A model generated the notes under the pieces. That model worked only from the letters and a program-made list of their open reading frames with translations. It searched no databases and was not told the DNA's origin. This document shows positions 17,746-27,150 of a stretch of DNA of 64,000 nt, one piece after another (within the stretch, counting starts at the first letter, position 1; each line of letters begins with the position of its first letter). Both the position numbers and the translations under genes were made by a program. The stretch is from Halomonas gemina (GTDB lineage: Bacteria > Pseudomonadota > Gammaproteobacteria > Pseudomonadales > Halomonadaceae). Where the stretch lies: positions 186,001 through 250,000 of the forward strand of contig NZ_JAMJPK010000001.1 in NCBI RefSeq assembly GCF_023554995.1. Reading direction: 5' to 3'.

Positions 17746-17787
17746 AAGCAGCCAAGCGGCCAAGCGGGTTAAGCGGCCAGGCGGTCT
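17746..17787. repeat. Degenerate octamer array after gcdG
   Basis: AAGCAGCC, AAGCGGCC, AAGCGGGTT, AAGCGGCC and AGGCGGTC follow the gcdG stop codon. They look like a decayed version of the octamer arrays at 7416 and 13354. No hairpin terminator of the CTCCAGCAG type is present here. Confidence 0.7.
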
Positions 17788-17817
17788 TGACACCATGACG
17801 GGCGGTGCCAACATCCT

Positions 17818-17936
17818 GCTCGGCGCTCGGCGCTCGGCGCTCGGCGCTCGGCGCTCGGCGCTCGGCGCTCGGCGCTCGGCGCTCGGCGCTCGGCGCTCGG
17901 CGCTCGGCGCTCGGCGCTCGGCGCTCGGCGCTCGGC
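17818..17936. repeat. Heptamer tandem array, 17 x GCTCGGC
   Basis: Seventeen perfect heptamers follow the anchor ACATCCT and end two bases before the ppsR stop codon (17939-17941). This is the longest array in the window. A change of unit number cannot alter ppsR coding unless it crosses the stop codon. Confidence 0.97.
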
Positions 17937-17938
17937 GC

Positions 17939-18772
17939 TTATCGCGGCGAAAAGCGCCGTGTCAGCCCTGTCTCGGCGATCATCCGGGTGGAGATCTCCT
18001 CCACGGAGAAGCGGGTGGTGTCGATATAGGGGATATGCATCTGGCGATAGAGCCCCTCGGCCTGCTCGACCTCCTGGACGCACTGGTCGATGGAGCTGTA
18101 GCGGCTGTTGGGCCGGCGCTCGTGGCGGATCGCCGCCAGCCGTCGCGGGTCGATGGTCAGCCCGAACAGCTTGTGGCGATGCGGGACCAGGGCCTTGGGC
18201 AGCTTCAAGGTGCCGTTCTCGTCCTGGTCGTCCTCCGTGAGCGGGTAGTTGGCCGCGCGGATGCCGAACTGCAGGGCCAGGTAGAGCGAGGTGGGGGTCT
18301 TGCCGCAGCGCGAGACCCCGATGAGGATGATGTCTGCCTTGTCGTACTGGTGGGTGCGAGCCCCGTCGTCGTTGTCCAGGGCGAAGTGCACCGAGTGGAT
18401 GCGGTCCATGTAGACGTCGTCGCGGCCGATGGCATGGGTGCGACCGACGCTGTAGGAGGAGTGGGCTTCCAACTCCTCCTCCAGCGGCTTGAGGAAGGTC
18501 GAGAAGATGTCGACCTTGAAGCCCGGGGCCTGGCGGATCACCTCGCGGATCTGCTCGTCGACGATGGTATCGATGATGATTGGCTTCTCGCCGTCGCGCA
18601 CCGCCGTGGCCTCGATGATCGCCACCAGGGTTCGGGCCTTCTCGAGGGAGTCGATATAGGGCTTGGTGAGCATGCGGATCTCGACGCTCTCGAACTGGGC
18701 GAGCAGGCTGCGTCCCAGGCTCTCGGCGGTGATGCCGGTGCCGTCGGAGATGAAGAAGGCGGTGCGCGTCAT
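17939..18772 (-). CDS. ppsR: PEP synthetase regulatory protein (bifunctional kinase/pyrophosphorylase)
   Basis: Inactivates PEP synthase by ADP-dependent phosphorylation of a threonine next to the catalytic histidine and reactivates it by phosphate-dependent removal. It is 277 residues with [19 protein letters not shown] at the N-terminus and the nucleotide-binding loop [15 protein letters not shown] at 152-166. It is divergent from its target ppsA, with 270 bases between the two start codons. The 3' end abuts the heptamer array. Confidence 0.95.
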   Translation of the reverse strand: MTRTAFFISDGTGITAESLGRSLLAQFESVEIRMLTKPYIDSLEKARTLVAIIEATAVRDGEKPIIIDTIVDEQIREVIRQAPGFKVDIFSTFLKPLEEELEAHSSYSVGRTHAIGRDDVYMDRIHSVHFALDNDDGARTHQYDKADIILIGVSRCGKTPTSLYLALQFGIRAANYPLTEDDQDENGTLKLPKALVPHRHKLFGLTIDPRRLAAIRHERRPNSRYSSIDQCVQEVEQAEGLYRQMHIPYIDTTRFSVEEISTRMIAETGLTRRFSPR

Positions 18773-19042
18773 GGCGGGTCGCTGTGGTCCGAGGTGAAGG
18801 TGAGCCCATTGTCGGTGCTGGTCGGGGCCGGGACAAGAGGCGGGTTTGCTGTCCGCCAGGCCCTGACTACTTCAGATTCCTGGCGAATCGGCGGGCTGTT
18901 GTAAAAATCCTCCAGTGACTTCGATGTTAGACTAATGGCGAATATGGAAGGCCGCTGTTAGAGTCGCCACCATCCCTTCATGCCCGAGTCCCGCGCGGCG
19001 CGCCGGCATGATGCATTTGTCGTCGATATCCTGGGAGGTCTC
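18773..19042. other. Divergent ppsR/ppsA control region
   Basis: These 270 bases hold the promoters for both genes. The part from about 18870 to 18960 is clearly AT-richer than its surroundings and includes TAGACT and TTAGAGT, which could serve as -10 elements for ppsA. I could not match a confident -35 or a Cra/FruR-type operator. Confidence 0.4.
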
Positions 19043-21415
19043 ATGGACGATTATATTCAGTGGTTCGATCAATTGGGCATGGACGATGTCGAGCGGGTCG
19101 GGGGCAAGAACGCCTCCCTCGGCGAGATGATCTCCAACCTGTCCGGCGCGGGTGTCACCGTCCCCGGCGGGTTCGCCACCACGGCCCACGCCTACCGCGA
19201 ATTCCTCTCCCACGAAGGGCTCAACGAGCGCATCAATCGCCGGCTCGCCACCCTGGACGTCGATGACGTCGCCGAACTGGCAAGGGCCGGTGCCGAGATC
19301 CGCCAGTGGGTCATCGACACGCCGCTGCCGCCGACCTTCGAGCGCTACCTGCGCGAAAGCTACGAGACGCTCTCGGCGATGCACCCCAACCTCAAGGTCG
19401 CCGTGCGCAGCTCGGCCACCGCCGAGGACCTGCCGGATGCCTCCTTCGCCGGGCAGCAGGAGACCTTCCTCAACATCGAGGGCTTCGACAACATCAAGCG
19501 CGCCGTGCATGAGGTCTTCGCCTCGCTGTTCAACGACCGTGCCATCTCCTATCGCGTCCATCGCGGCTATGCCCACGAGAACGTGGCGCTCTCCGCCGGC
19601 ATCCAGAAGATGGTGCGCTCCGAGACCGGCGCCTCGGGCGTGATGTTCACCCTCGACACCGAATCCGGCTATCGCGACGCCGTCTTCGTCACCGCCTCCT
19701 GGGGGCTGGGCGAGACCGTGGTGCAGGGGGCGGTGAACCCCGACGAGTTCTATGTCCACAAGCCGACCCTGGCGGCGGGCCGCCCGGCGGTGCTGCGCCG
19801 CAACCTCGGCTCCAAGCTGATCAAGATGGTCTACACCGACGACACCAGCGCCGGCAAGTCGGTGGCCACCGTGGACGTGCCGCTGGCCGACCGGGCGCGC
19901 TTCTGCCTCGATGACGAGCAGATCATGGCACTGGCCCGCCAGGCGGTGACCATCGAGGAACACTACGGCCGCCCCATGGACATCGAGTGGGCACTGGACG
20001 GCGACGATGGCGAGCTCTACATCGTCCAGGCCCGGCCCGAGACCGTGGTCTCCCAGCAGGAGGGCGGCAAGCTCGAGCGCTTCCAGCTCAAGGAGAAGGG
20101 GCGCACCCTGGTGGCCGGCCGGGCCATCGGCCAGCGTATCGGCCGCGGCGCGGTCAAGGTGGTGTTCTCCCCGGACGACATGGGGAAGGTCAACCCCGGC
20201 GACGTCCTGGTCACCGACATGACCGACCCGGACTGGGAGCCGATCATGAAGCGCGCCTCGGCCATCGTCACCAACCGGGGCGGCCGCACCTGCCACGCGG
20301 CGATCATCGCCCGCGAGCTGGGCATTCCCGCCGTGGTCGGCTGCGGCGATGCCACCGAGACGCTTGATGACGGGCGCGACGTCACCGTCTCCTGTGCCGA
20401 AGGAGACACCGGGCATGTCTATGAGGGGCTGCTGGAGTTCGACCGCAACGTCACCAGCGTCGATGCCATGCCCGAGATCCCCTTCAAGATCATGATGAAC
20501 GTCGGCAACCCGGATCGCGCCTTCAGCTTCGCCAGCCTGCCCAACGCCGGGGTGGGCCTGGCGCGGCTCGAATTCATCATCAACCGCATGATCGGGGTGC
20601 ACCCCAAGGCCCTGCTCGAGTACGACACCCTGCCCGCCGACCTGCAGCAGACCATCGACCTGCGCACCGCCGGCTACCCCGACCCGGTGGAGTTCTACGT
20701 CGACAAGCTGGTCGAGGGCATCTCCACCCTGGCGGCCTCCTTCTACCCGAAGCGGGTCATCGTGCGCCTGTCGGACTTCAAGTCCAACGAGTACGAGAAC
20801 CTGATCGGCGGCAAGCTCTACGAGCCGGGGGAAGAGAACCCCATGCTTGGCTTCCGCGGCGCCTCGCGCTATATCTCGGACTCGTTCCGCCCCTGCTTCG
20901 AGCTGGAGTGTCGGGCCCTCAAGCGGGTTCGCGAGGTGATGGGGCTCGACAACGTCGAGATCATGGTGCCCTTCGTGCGCACCACCGAGGAGGCCCGCGA
21001 GGTGGTCGACCTGCTCGCCGCCAACGGCCTGGCACGGGGCGAGAAGGGCCTCAAGGTGATCATGATGTGCGAGCTGCCGGCCAATGCCCTGCTGGCCGAG
21101 GAGTTCCTCGAGTACTTCGATGGCTTCTCCATCGGCTCCAACGACCTGACCCAGCTGACCCTGGGCCTGGACCGCGATTCCGGCATCGTCGCCCACCTCT
21201 TCGACGAGCGGAACCCGGCCGTGAAGAAGCTGCTGGCCATGGCCATCCAGGCCTGTCACGCCCAGGGCAAGTACATCGGCATCTGTGGCCAGGGCCCCTC
21301 TGACCATCCGGACCTGGCCAAGTGGCTGATGGAGCAGGGCATCGACTCCGTGTCGCTCAACCCCGATGCGGTCCTCGAGACCTGGTTCATGCTGGCCGGC
21401 GAGACCCTGGGCTGA
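19043..21415 (+). CDS. ppsA: Phosphoenolpyruvate synthase
   Basis: Converts pyruvate, ATP and water to PEP, AMP and phosphate in gluconeogenesis. It is 790 residues, close to the E. coli length. The N-terminal ATP-grasp domain has [11 protein letters not shown] and [22 protein letters not shown]. The swivel domain has the phosphohistidine motif [15 protein letters not shown] with H418; the preceding T is the PpsR target. The C-terminal barrel has [15 protein letters not shown] and the CGQGPS motif. GGGAGG precedes the ATG at 19043, so the longer open frame from 18980 is not used. Confidence 0.97.
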   Translation: MDDYIQWFDQLGMDDVERVGGKNASLGEMISNLSGAGVTVPGGFATTAHAYREFLSHEGLNERINRRLATLDVDDVAELARAGAEIRQWVIDTPLPPTFERYLRESYETLSAMHPNLKVAVRSSATAEDLPDASFAGQQETFLNIEGFDNIKRAVHEVFASLFNDRAISYRVHRGYAHENVALSAGIQKMVRSETGASGVMFTLDTESGYRDAVFVTASWGLGETVVQGAVNPDEFYVHKPTLAAGRPAVLRRNLGSKLIKMVYTDDTSAGKSVATVDVPLADRARFCLDDEQIMALARQAVTIEEHYGRPMDIEWALDGDDGELYIVQARPETVVSQQEGGKLERFQLKEKGRTLVAGRAIGQRIGRGAVKVVFSPDDMGKVNPGDVLVTDMTDPDWEPIMKRASAIVTNRGGRTCHAAIIARELGIPAVVGCGDATETLDDGRDVTVSCAEGDTGHVYEGLLEFDRNVTSVDAMPEIPFKIMMNVGNPDRAFSFASLPNAGVGLARLEFIINRMIGVHPKALLEYDTLPADLQQTIDLRTAGYPDPVEFYVDKLVEGISTLAASFYPKRVIVRLSDFKSNEYENLIGGKLYEPGEENPMLGFRGASRYISDSFRPCFELECRALKRVREVMGLDNVEIMVPFVRTTEEAREVVDLLAANGLARGEKGLKVIMMCELPANALLAEEFLEYFDGFSIGSNDLTQLTLGLDRDSGIVAHLFDERNPAVKKLLAMAIQACHAQGKYIGICGQGPSDHPDLAKWLMEQGIDSVSLNPDAVLETWFMLAGETLG

Positions 21416-21440
21416 CCTTGCCTTGCCGCCAGTGATCGAC

Positions 21441-21474
21441 GACACCCGGGCTTGCCCGGGTGTCTTGCTTTTGT
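21441..21474 (+). terminator. Terminator of ppsA
   Basis: An 11-bp perfect stem (21441-21451 with 21454-21464) is followed by TTGCTTTTG. It begins 25 bases after the ppsA stop codon. Confidence 0.88.
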
Positions 21475-21551
21475 GGCCGGCCCCTTGATCCCTGTCAGGC
21501 ACAACTCTCCTGCTTGTCGCATACTGCCCGTGACAGCAAAGGAGAACTGCC

Positions 21552-23960
21552 ATGGTGGAACCCCTTGGGGTGGCACGGGTGTACCGGACCTGCCCGACCG
21601 ATGCCTTCGAGTTCGAGGTCACCAGTGAGCTCGAGTCGCTGGACCTGCTCGTCGGCCACGAACGCGCACGGGATGCGTTGAGTTTCGGCACCGCGATCCG
21701 CAGCGACGGCTTCAACCTCTTCGTGCTGGGTCAGCCCGGGCACGATCGGCACAACCTGGTGGGCAGCTTCCTCGCCGACAAGGCCCGCGACGCCTCGCCT
21801 CCCCGGGACTGGTGCTACCGCTACAACTTCGACGACCCGGCCGCGCCGCTGGCCCTCTCGCTGCCGCCCGGCCTGGGGCGCCAGCTGCGCACGGACCTGG
21901 AGGCGCTGGTCGAGGAACTGCGCAGCGCCATCCCCGCCGTGTTCGAGAGCGAGGAGTACCAGAACCGCCTCCACGAGCTCAAGCAGGCCATGGGCGAGCG
22001 CCAGCGCGACGCCGTGGAGGCCGTGCGACGCGAGGCTCGCGAGCACGATATCCTGCTGCTCTCCACCCCCAACGGCTTTACCTTCGCACCGGCTGACGGC
22101 GACAAGATGATGGCACCGGAGGCCTTCGAGAAGCTGCCGAAGGACGAGCGAGAGCGCATCGAGGCCACGGTCGAGATCCTGCAGCGCAAGCTGACCCAGG
22201 CGATCCGCCAGATGCCGCGCCTGGCCAAGGAGCTGCGCGACCAGGCCAACGCCCTCAACGCAGAGATGCTCGAGTCGGCCATCGGCGCCCCCCTGGACGA
22301 GCTCAAGGAGCGCTATGCCGAGCACGAGGGCATCCTGGCCCACATCGACGCCATCCGCGAGGCGATCCTGTTCAATGTCGACTCCTTCATCGCCGACGAG
22401 CCCGATATCCCGGCGGAGGCGGTATTCAGCCGCTTTCAGGTCAACCTGATCGTGGACAACGCTGAGGCACGAGGGGCGCCGGTGATCTACCAGGACCTGC
22501 CCACCCACCAGCACCTGGTGGGCCGCATCGAGCACCATGTGCACAACGGCACCCTGCTGACCGACTTCTCGCTGATCCGCGCCGGCGCCCTGCATCGCGC
22601 CAACGGCGGTTACCTGGTGCTGGACGTGCGCGGCGTGCTCACCCAGCCGGGGGCCTGGGAGACCCTCAAGCGGGTGCTCAAGGCCGGCGAGATCCGTACC
22701 GAGTCGCTGGAGCAGGCCTATGGGCTGATCAGCACCGTGACCCTCGAGCCGGAGCCGATCCCGCTGGATGTCAAGATCGTGCTGCTGGGCGAGCGCCTGC
22801 TCTATTACCTGCTCTGCGAGCACGACCCCGAGTTCCTCGAGCTGTTCAAGGTCCAGGCCGACCTCGAGGACGAGCTCGACCGTGACCCCCGGCACGAGGC
22901 CTTCTATGCCCGCATGGTGGCGACCCTGGCCCGCGAGGCGGCCCTGCGCCCGTTGGATCGCAGCGGGGTGGCCGCCGTGATCGAGCGTGCCAGCCGCCTG
23001 GCCGATGACCAGCGCAAGCTGACCGCGCGTCACCGCGACCTCCATGACCTGGTGCTGGAGGCCGACCACTGGGCCCGCGAGGAGGCGGCCACGGTGATCG
23101 CCCGTCGCCATGTCGAGAAGGCGGTCAGCCAGCAGCTCTGGCGCGCGGGGCGCATCCGCGAGCGCAGCCACGAGATGATCACGCGCGGCACCATGATGGT
23201 GGCCACCGAGGGGCGCGTGGTCGGCCAGGTCAACGGCCTCTCCGTGCTGCAGCTGGGCGAGTACGCCTTCGGCCAGCCATCGCGCATCACCGCCACGGCG
23301 CGTCCGGGCAACGGACAGGTGGTGGACATCGAGCGCGAGGCGCGCATGGGCGGGCGCATCCACTCCAAGGCGGTGATGATCCTGTCGCGCTACCTGGCCA
23401 GTCGCTACGCGGGGGAGGAGCCGCTCTCGCTCTCCGCGAGCCTGGCCTTCGAACAGTCCTACGGCGGGATCGAGGGCGACAGTGCCTCGGTGGCCGAGGT
23501 GTGTGCCCTGGTCTCGGCCATCGCCCGGGTGGAGCTCGACCAGGCCTTCGCCGTCACCGGCTCCATCGACCAGCATGGACGGGTCCAGGCGGTGGGCGGC
23601 GTGAACGAGAAGATCGAAGGGTTCTTCGATGTCTGTGCCGCCCGGGGCGACCTCCAGGGCCAGGCGGTGATCCTGCCGGCGACCAATGTCGAGCACCTGA
23701 TGCTCAAGGCCGAGGTCCGCGAGGCGATCGAGCAGGGGCGCTTCCGGGTCTTCGCCGTGTCACGGGTGGACGAGGCGCTGGAGCTGCTCACCGGCCTGCC
23801 CACCGGTTCGCCCGACGCCCGGGGGCACTTCCCCGAGGGCAGCCTCGATGCCCGCGTGGCCGAGCGGCTGGCCCATTTCCGCGAGGTGGTGAAGCACGCG
23901 CGCCAGGAGGAGCGGGGCGGCGATGGCGACGAGCACGAGGAGCAGGACGATGAACGTTGA
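21552..23960 (+). CDS. Lon-like protease of the LonH/YcbZ type
   Basis: Member of the Lon protease family with 802 residues. The C-terminal protease domain has the Ser-Lys dyad: S644 in EGDSASVAE and K687 in VNEKIEGF, spaced 43 residues as in Lon. The AAA-like region has ANGGYLVLD in the Walker B position. However, the segment where a Walker A motif should be reads GQPGHDRH (60-67), without the GK[ST] signature. The central part is a long coiled coil (about 100-280). The E. coli homologue also lacks ATPase motifs, so an ATP-independent or partner-dependent activity is likely. The last 11 bases overlap the next gene. Confidence 0.88.
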   Translation: MVEPLGVARVYRTCPTDAFEFEVTSELESLDLLVGHERARDALSFGTAIRSDGFNLFVLGQPGHDRHNLVGSFLADKARDASPPRDWCYRYNFDDPAAPLALSLPPGLGRQLRTDLEALVEELRSAIPAVFESEEYQNRLHELKQAMGERQRDAVEAVRREAREHDILLLSTPNGFTFAPADGDKMMAPEAFEKLPKDERERIEATVEILQRKLTQAIRQMPRLAKELRDQANALNAEMLESAIGAPLDELKERYAEHEGILAHIDAIREAILFNVDSFIADEPDIPAEAVFSRFQVNLIVDNAEARGAPVIYQDLPTHQHLVGRIEHHVHNGTLLTDFSLIRAGALHRANGGYLVLDVRGVLTQPGAWETLKRVLKAGEIRTESLEQAYGLISTVTLEPEPIPLDVKIVLLGERLLYYLLCEHDPEFLELFKVQADLEDELDRDPRHEAFYARMVATLAREAALRPLDRSGVAAVIERASRLADDQRKLTARHRDLHDLVLEADHWAREEAATVIARRHVEKAVSQQLWRAGRIRERSHEMITRGTMMVATEGRVVGQVNGLSVLQLGEYAFGQPSRITATARPGNGQVVDIEREARMGGRIHSKAVMILSRYLASRYAGEEPLSLSASLAFEQSYGGIEGDSASVAEVCALVSAIARVELDQAFAVTGSIDQHGRVQAVGGVNEKIEGFFDVCAARGDLQGQAVILPATNVEHLMLKAEVREAIEQGRFRVFAVSRVDEALELLTGLPTGSPDARGHFPEGSLDARVAERLAHFREVVKHARQEERGGDGDEHEEQDDER

Positions 23961-24732
23961 CGCGTCCCGGCCAGGCCCGGAAGGGCAGGCGGGAGATGAC
24001 GAGATCCCGGTGATGCGGGTGCTGGCGCTGCTCGATGCGTCCCGCCACAGCCTGGCGGCACTGGCCGCTGCGGTGGACCTAGCGGTAACGCGCCACGCCG
24101 AGCTGGTGGCCCTTTACGTCGAGGACCAGGACCTGCTGGGCAGCGCCGGCTTTCCCTTCGCCCGGGAGATCGGCGCCGCCTCGGGGCGGGTGCGCCGATT
24201 GTCGAGGTCCGATCTCGAGGCCGGCATGGCCCGCCAGGCCCGCCGCGTGACCGAGGCCCTGGATGCCGCGGTGGCGGGCCGGGAGCTGCGACACCAGCTG
24301 CGGGTCAGTCGCGGCCGGGTGGTCAGCGAGGCGTTGTCGCTGGCCGGTCCCGGGGATCTGCTGCTGCTCGGCAAGGCCGGGCTCTCGGGCCACTGGGGCG
24401 TGCGGCTGGGCTCCACCAGCCGTGCCCTGATCCTCGAGGCGCCCTGCACGGTGATCATCTGGGACGAGCGGCTGTCGCTGGCCCGCGGTCCGCTGCGCAG
24501 CCTGGACGGTCCCGGGGAGGGCGACGAGGTCCCGCCGGTGCCCGAGGCGCTGACCCGGCTGTTCGACGGCACGGAGACCCTGCAGGCGAGCAATGCCCGG
24601 CAACTGGAGCAGCAGCTGGCCCGTGTGGACAATGGCGCCCTGCTGCTCCACCGCCCCCAGCTCGCCCGCCTGGCCGACCAGGATGCCGACCTGCTGGCTC
24701 GCCTGCCAATCCCGGTCATCGTGGTGCCCTGA
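23950..24732 (+). CDS. Universal stress protein family protein
   Basis: It is 260 residues with one recognisable Usp alpha/beta domain at about 22-170: VLALLDASRHSLAAL at the first strand, HAELVALYVED, and the nucleotide-loop-like LLLLGKAGLSGHWGVRLGSTSRAL ending in APCTVIIWD (GxxG-type loop altered). The C-terminal 90 residues are unlike a second full Usp domain. The start overlaps the protease stop codon by 11 bases, indicating coupled translation. A shared function with the protease is possible but not shown. Confidence 0.75.
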   Translation: MNVDASRPGPEGQAGDDEIPVMRVLALLDASRHSLAALAAAVDLAVTRHAELVALYVEDQDLLGSAGFPFAREIGAASGRVRRLSRSDLEAGMARQARRVTEALDAAVAGRELRHQLRVSRGRVVSEALSLAGPGDLLLLGKAGLSGHWGVRLGSTSRALILEAPCTVIIWDERLSLARGPLRSLDGPGEGDEVPPVPEALTRLFDGTETLQASNARQLEQQLARVDNGALLLHRPQLARLADQDADLLARLPIPVIVVP

Positions 24733-24814
24733 GACGCCGAGCGATTCTGGCCCACGGGGCGGCGAGAATTTGGCAAGATAGCGCCTCCAACGAGCCGAAG
24801 GGGGATCTGCCGGG

Positions 24815-25258
24815 ATGGCATACTTGCTGGTGATGGGGGGCCTGGCGCTGTCCGTCTTCTTCACCCTGGGCTGGGGCCTGGTCCGTGCCACGCGCTGGCT
24901 GGCGGGGCGCCTGCCGGGTGCGGGCCGAAAACCGCCGCGGCGTGCACCGCGGCGTGCGCCCAACAGGCCCAGGGCCGCCCCCAAACCCCGGGCCCGGAAA
25001 CCTGAGGCACGCAAGGCGCCGTCGGAGCCTTGGCGGCTGACCCGCTGGCTGGCCCGGCGGCGCTCTCCGCTGCCGCTGGGCCTGCTGGCCCTGCTGCTCT
25101 ACGCGGGCAGCCGCCTGGCCGAATACGGCATGGCCTTCCGCCCGCAGGCCGCCCCCGGGGAGTTCCATGGCCTGGTCAGCTCGCTTGGCTGGGTCGCCGC
25201 CGCCCTGCTGGCCCTCGCCGGCGTGAACCTGCTGGCCCTGTGGCGCTGTCGCCGCTAG
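24815..25258 (+). CDS. Small membrane protein with a basic proline/arginine-rich loop
   Basis: I do not recognise this 147-residue protein. Residues 1-22 form a hydrophobic segment. Residues 30-80 are very rich in Arg, Pro, Ala and Lys (PPRRAPRRAPNRPRAAPKPR) and probably lie in the cytosol near phospholipid or nucleic acid. Two more membrane segments follow at about 85-102 and 122-143. GGGGGA lies before the ATG. It sits between the stress protein and ggt on the same strand. Confidence 0.6.
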   Translation: MAYLLVMGGLALSVFFTLGWGLVRATRWLAGRLPGAGRKPPRRAPRRAPNRPRAAPKPRARKPEARKAPSEPWRLTRWLARRRSPLPLGLLALLLYAGSRLAEYGMAFRPQAAPGEFHGLVSSLGWVAAALLALAGVNLLALWRCRR

Positions 25259-25326
25259 CGTGGCGACGACCGGACCGGACTCACCTATGCTGTCATGACC
25301 CCGAATCGAGACAAGGAGTCATGATC

Positions 25327-27150
25327 ATGGTCATCCCCACCGCTTGGCGTCGTTCGGCGTCCCTGCTGCTGCTCTCCCCGCTGCTGCTTTCCCCGGCGGC
25401 ACTGGCGGAGGTCGATTTCCAGTACCAGCGCCCGGAGATCGCCCCTGAGACGGCGTCCGGAAGCGAGGAGAAGCCGGGCTGGGCCACCGAGAGGTTCGCC
25501 GTGGCCGCGGCCAACCCCCTGGCCACCGATGCCGGCTACCAGATCCTCCAGGCGGGGGGGTCGGCCATCGATGCTGCCATCGCGGTGCAGATGGTGCTCA
25601 CCCTGGTCGAGCCCCAGTCCAGCGGCATCGGCGGGGGCTCCTTCCTGATGTACCACGACGGCGAGGAGGTCAAGGCCTACGACGGCCGCGAGACCGCGCC
25701 CTCCTCGGTGGAGGAGGAGCTCTTCCTGGACGGGGACGGCGAGCCCCTGGCATTCATGGAGGCCGTGGAGAGCGGTCGCTCGGTCGGTGTGCCCGGCAAC
25801 CTGCGCATGCTGGAGAGCGCCCACAAGGCGCATGGTCGCCTGCCCTGGGCCGAGCTCTTCGAGCCGGCGATCACCCTGGCCGACGAGGGATTCCCCGTCA
25901 GCCCGAGGCTGCATCGCAGCCTGGCCGACACCGAGGGCCTGCGTGAGAACCGCCGGGCCTCGGCCTTCTATTTCACCGAGGAGGGGGATCCGCTTCCCGA
26001 AGGGCATACGCTCAAGAATCCGGCCCTGGCGGTGATCCTCGAGCGGATCGCCGAGCAGGACAGCTCGGCGCTGCACACCGGGGAGATCGCCGAGGACATC
26101 GTGGCGCAGGTACAGAACCACCCCGCCATTCCCGGCAGCCTCAGCCTCGAGGATCTGGCCACCTATACGGCCAAGGAGCGCGAGCCGCTCTGCACCGACT
26201 GGCAGGCGTACCGGGTGTGCGGCTTTCCGCCGCCCTCCTCGGGCCACCTGACGGTGATGCAGATCCTCGGCACCCTTGAGGAGCTCCCTCCGCTGGAGGC
26301 GGCCCTGGAGGACGACCTGCCCGGCGTCGACTGGCTGCACCGCTTTCTCGAGGCCTCGCGGCTGGCCTTCGCCGACCGCGGGCGCTATATCGCCGACCCG
26401 GACTTCGTCGAGGCGCCCGGCGGCGACTGGTCGCTGATGCTCGATCCCGACTACCTGGCCGAACGCGCCGAGCTGATCGAGGCGGGGCAGAGCATGGGCA
26501 GCGACGGTGCCAGCCCGGGCAACCCCGGCACCCTGGCCACGGCCTGGGCCGTGCAGCCGACGCAGCCGGAATACGGCACCAGCCACATCAGCATCGTCGA
26601 CGAGCACGGCCATGCCCTGGCCATGACCAGCTCCATCGAGCAGGCCTTCGGTGCGCGCATCCTCTCCGACGGGGGGACCGGCATGCCGGGGGGCTTTATG
26701 CTCAACAACGAGCTGACCGACTTCTCCTTCACCCCCGCGGATGACGAGGGTACGCCCATCGCCAACCGGGTGGAGCCAGGCAAGCGACCACGCTCCAGCA
26801 TGAGCCCGACGCTGGTCTTCGACCGGGAGAGCGACGACCTGGTGGCGAGCCTTGGTTCGGCGGGGGGGGCGGCCATCATCCACTACACCGCCCACTCGCT
26901 GGTGGCGATGCTCGACTGGGGGCTGGACGCCCAGCGTTCGCTGGACCTGCCCCATGCCATCACCCTGGGCGGACCGGTCTACCTGGAGGCGGGACGCTTC
27001 CCGCCGGCCACCCTGGAGGCGCTGCGCGAGCGGGGCCACGAGGTGGAGGAGCGCGAGCTCACCAGTGGCCTGCAGGCGATCCAGCGCACCGAGGAGGGCT
27101 TCTTCGGTGGTGCCGACCCGCGCCGTGAAGGGGTAGTGATGGGGGACTAG
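25327..27150 (+). CDS. ggt: Gamma-glutamyltranspeptidase (periplasmic)
   Basis: Cleaves glutathione and other gamma-glutamyl compounds and transfers the glutamyl group. It is 607 residues with an N-terminal signal peptide (RRS, then LLLLSPLLLSPAALA). It is a proenzyme that self-cleaves before T418 in GTSHISIVDEHG, the nucleophile of the small subunit. Substrate motifs include GIGGGSFLMYHDG, DGRETAP and the small-subunit GSAGGAAIIHYT. The ATG at 25327 has AGGAG eight bases upstream, whereas the ATG at 25321 is too close to it. The stop codon overlaps that of the convergent gdpD-like gene. Confidence 0.94.
   Translation: MVIPTAWRRSASLLLLSPLLLSPAALAEVDFQYQRPEIAPETASGSEEKPGWATERFAVAAANPLATDAGYQILQAGGSAIDAAIAVQMVLTLVEPQSSGIGGGSFLMYHDGEEVKAYDGRETAPSSVEEELFLDGDGEPLAFMEAVESGRSVGVPGNLRMLESAHKAHGRLPWAELFEPAITLADEGFPVSPRLHRSLADTEGLRENRRASAFYFTEEGDPLPEGHTLKNPALAVILERIAEQDSSALHTGEIAEDIVAQVQNHPAIPGSLSLEDLATYTAKEREPLCTDWQAYRVCGFPPPSSGHLTVMQILGTLEELPPLEAALEDDLPGVDWLHRFLEASRLAFADRGRYIADPDFVEAPGGDWSLMLDPDYLAERAELIEAGQSMGSDGASPGNPGTLATAWAVQPTQPEYGTSHISIVDEHGHALAMTSSIEQAFGARILSDGGTGMPGGFMLNNELTDFSFTPADDEGTPIANRVEPGKRPRSSMSPTLVFDRESDDLVASLGSAGGAAIIHYTAHSLVAMLDWGLDAQRSLDLPHAITLGGPVYLEAGRFPPATLEALRERGHEVEERELTSGLQAIQRTEEGFFGGADPRREGVVMGD

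Noticed and set aside
18897..18904. TGTTGTAA, matching part of the E. coli Ter core
   Set aside because: The next base is A and not the C that locks Tus, and the flanks do not match. A match of eight bases is expected by chance.
18932..21715. A 927-codon open frame on the minus strand, opposite ppsA
   Set aside because: It is antisense to a secure gene, has no family similarity and is rich in Gly, His, Gln and Val as expected from the complement of GC-rich codons. Similar frames opposite the protease (21495-23696), the large regulator (34393-36909) and other genes were rejected for the same reason.
25030..25326. Longer ggt start adding about 99 residues
   Set aside because: The extension overlaps the upstream membrane-protein gene in another frame, would bury the signal peptide, and lacks a Shine-Dalgarno sequence. 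The start at 25327 has one at good spacing.
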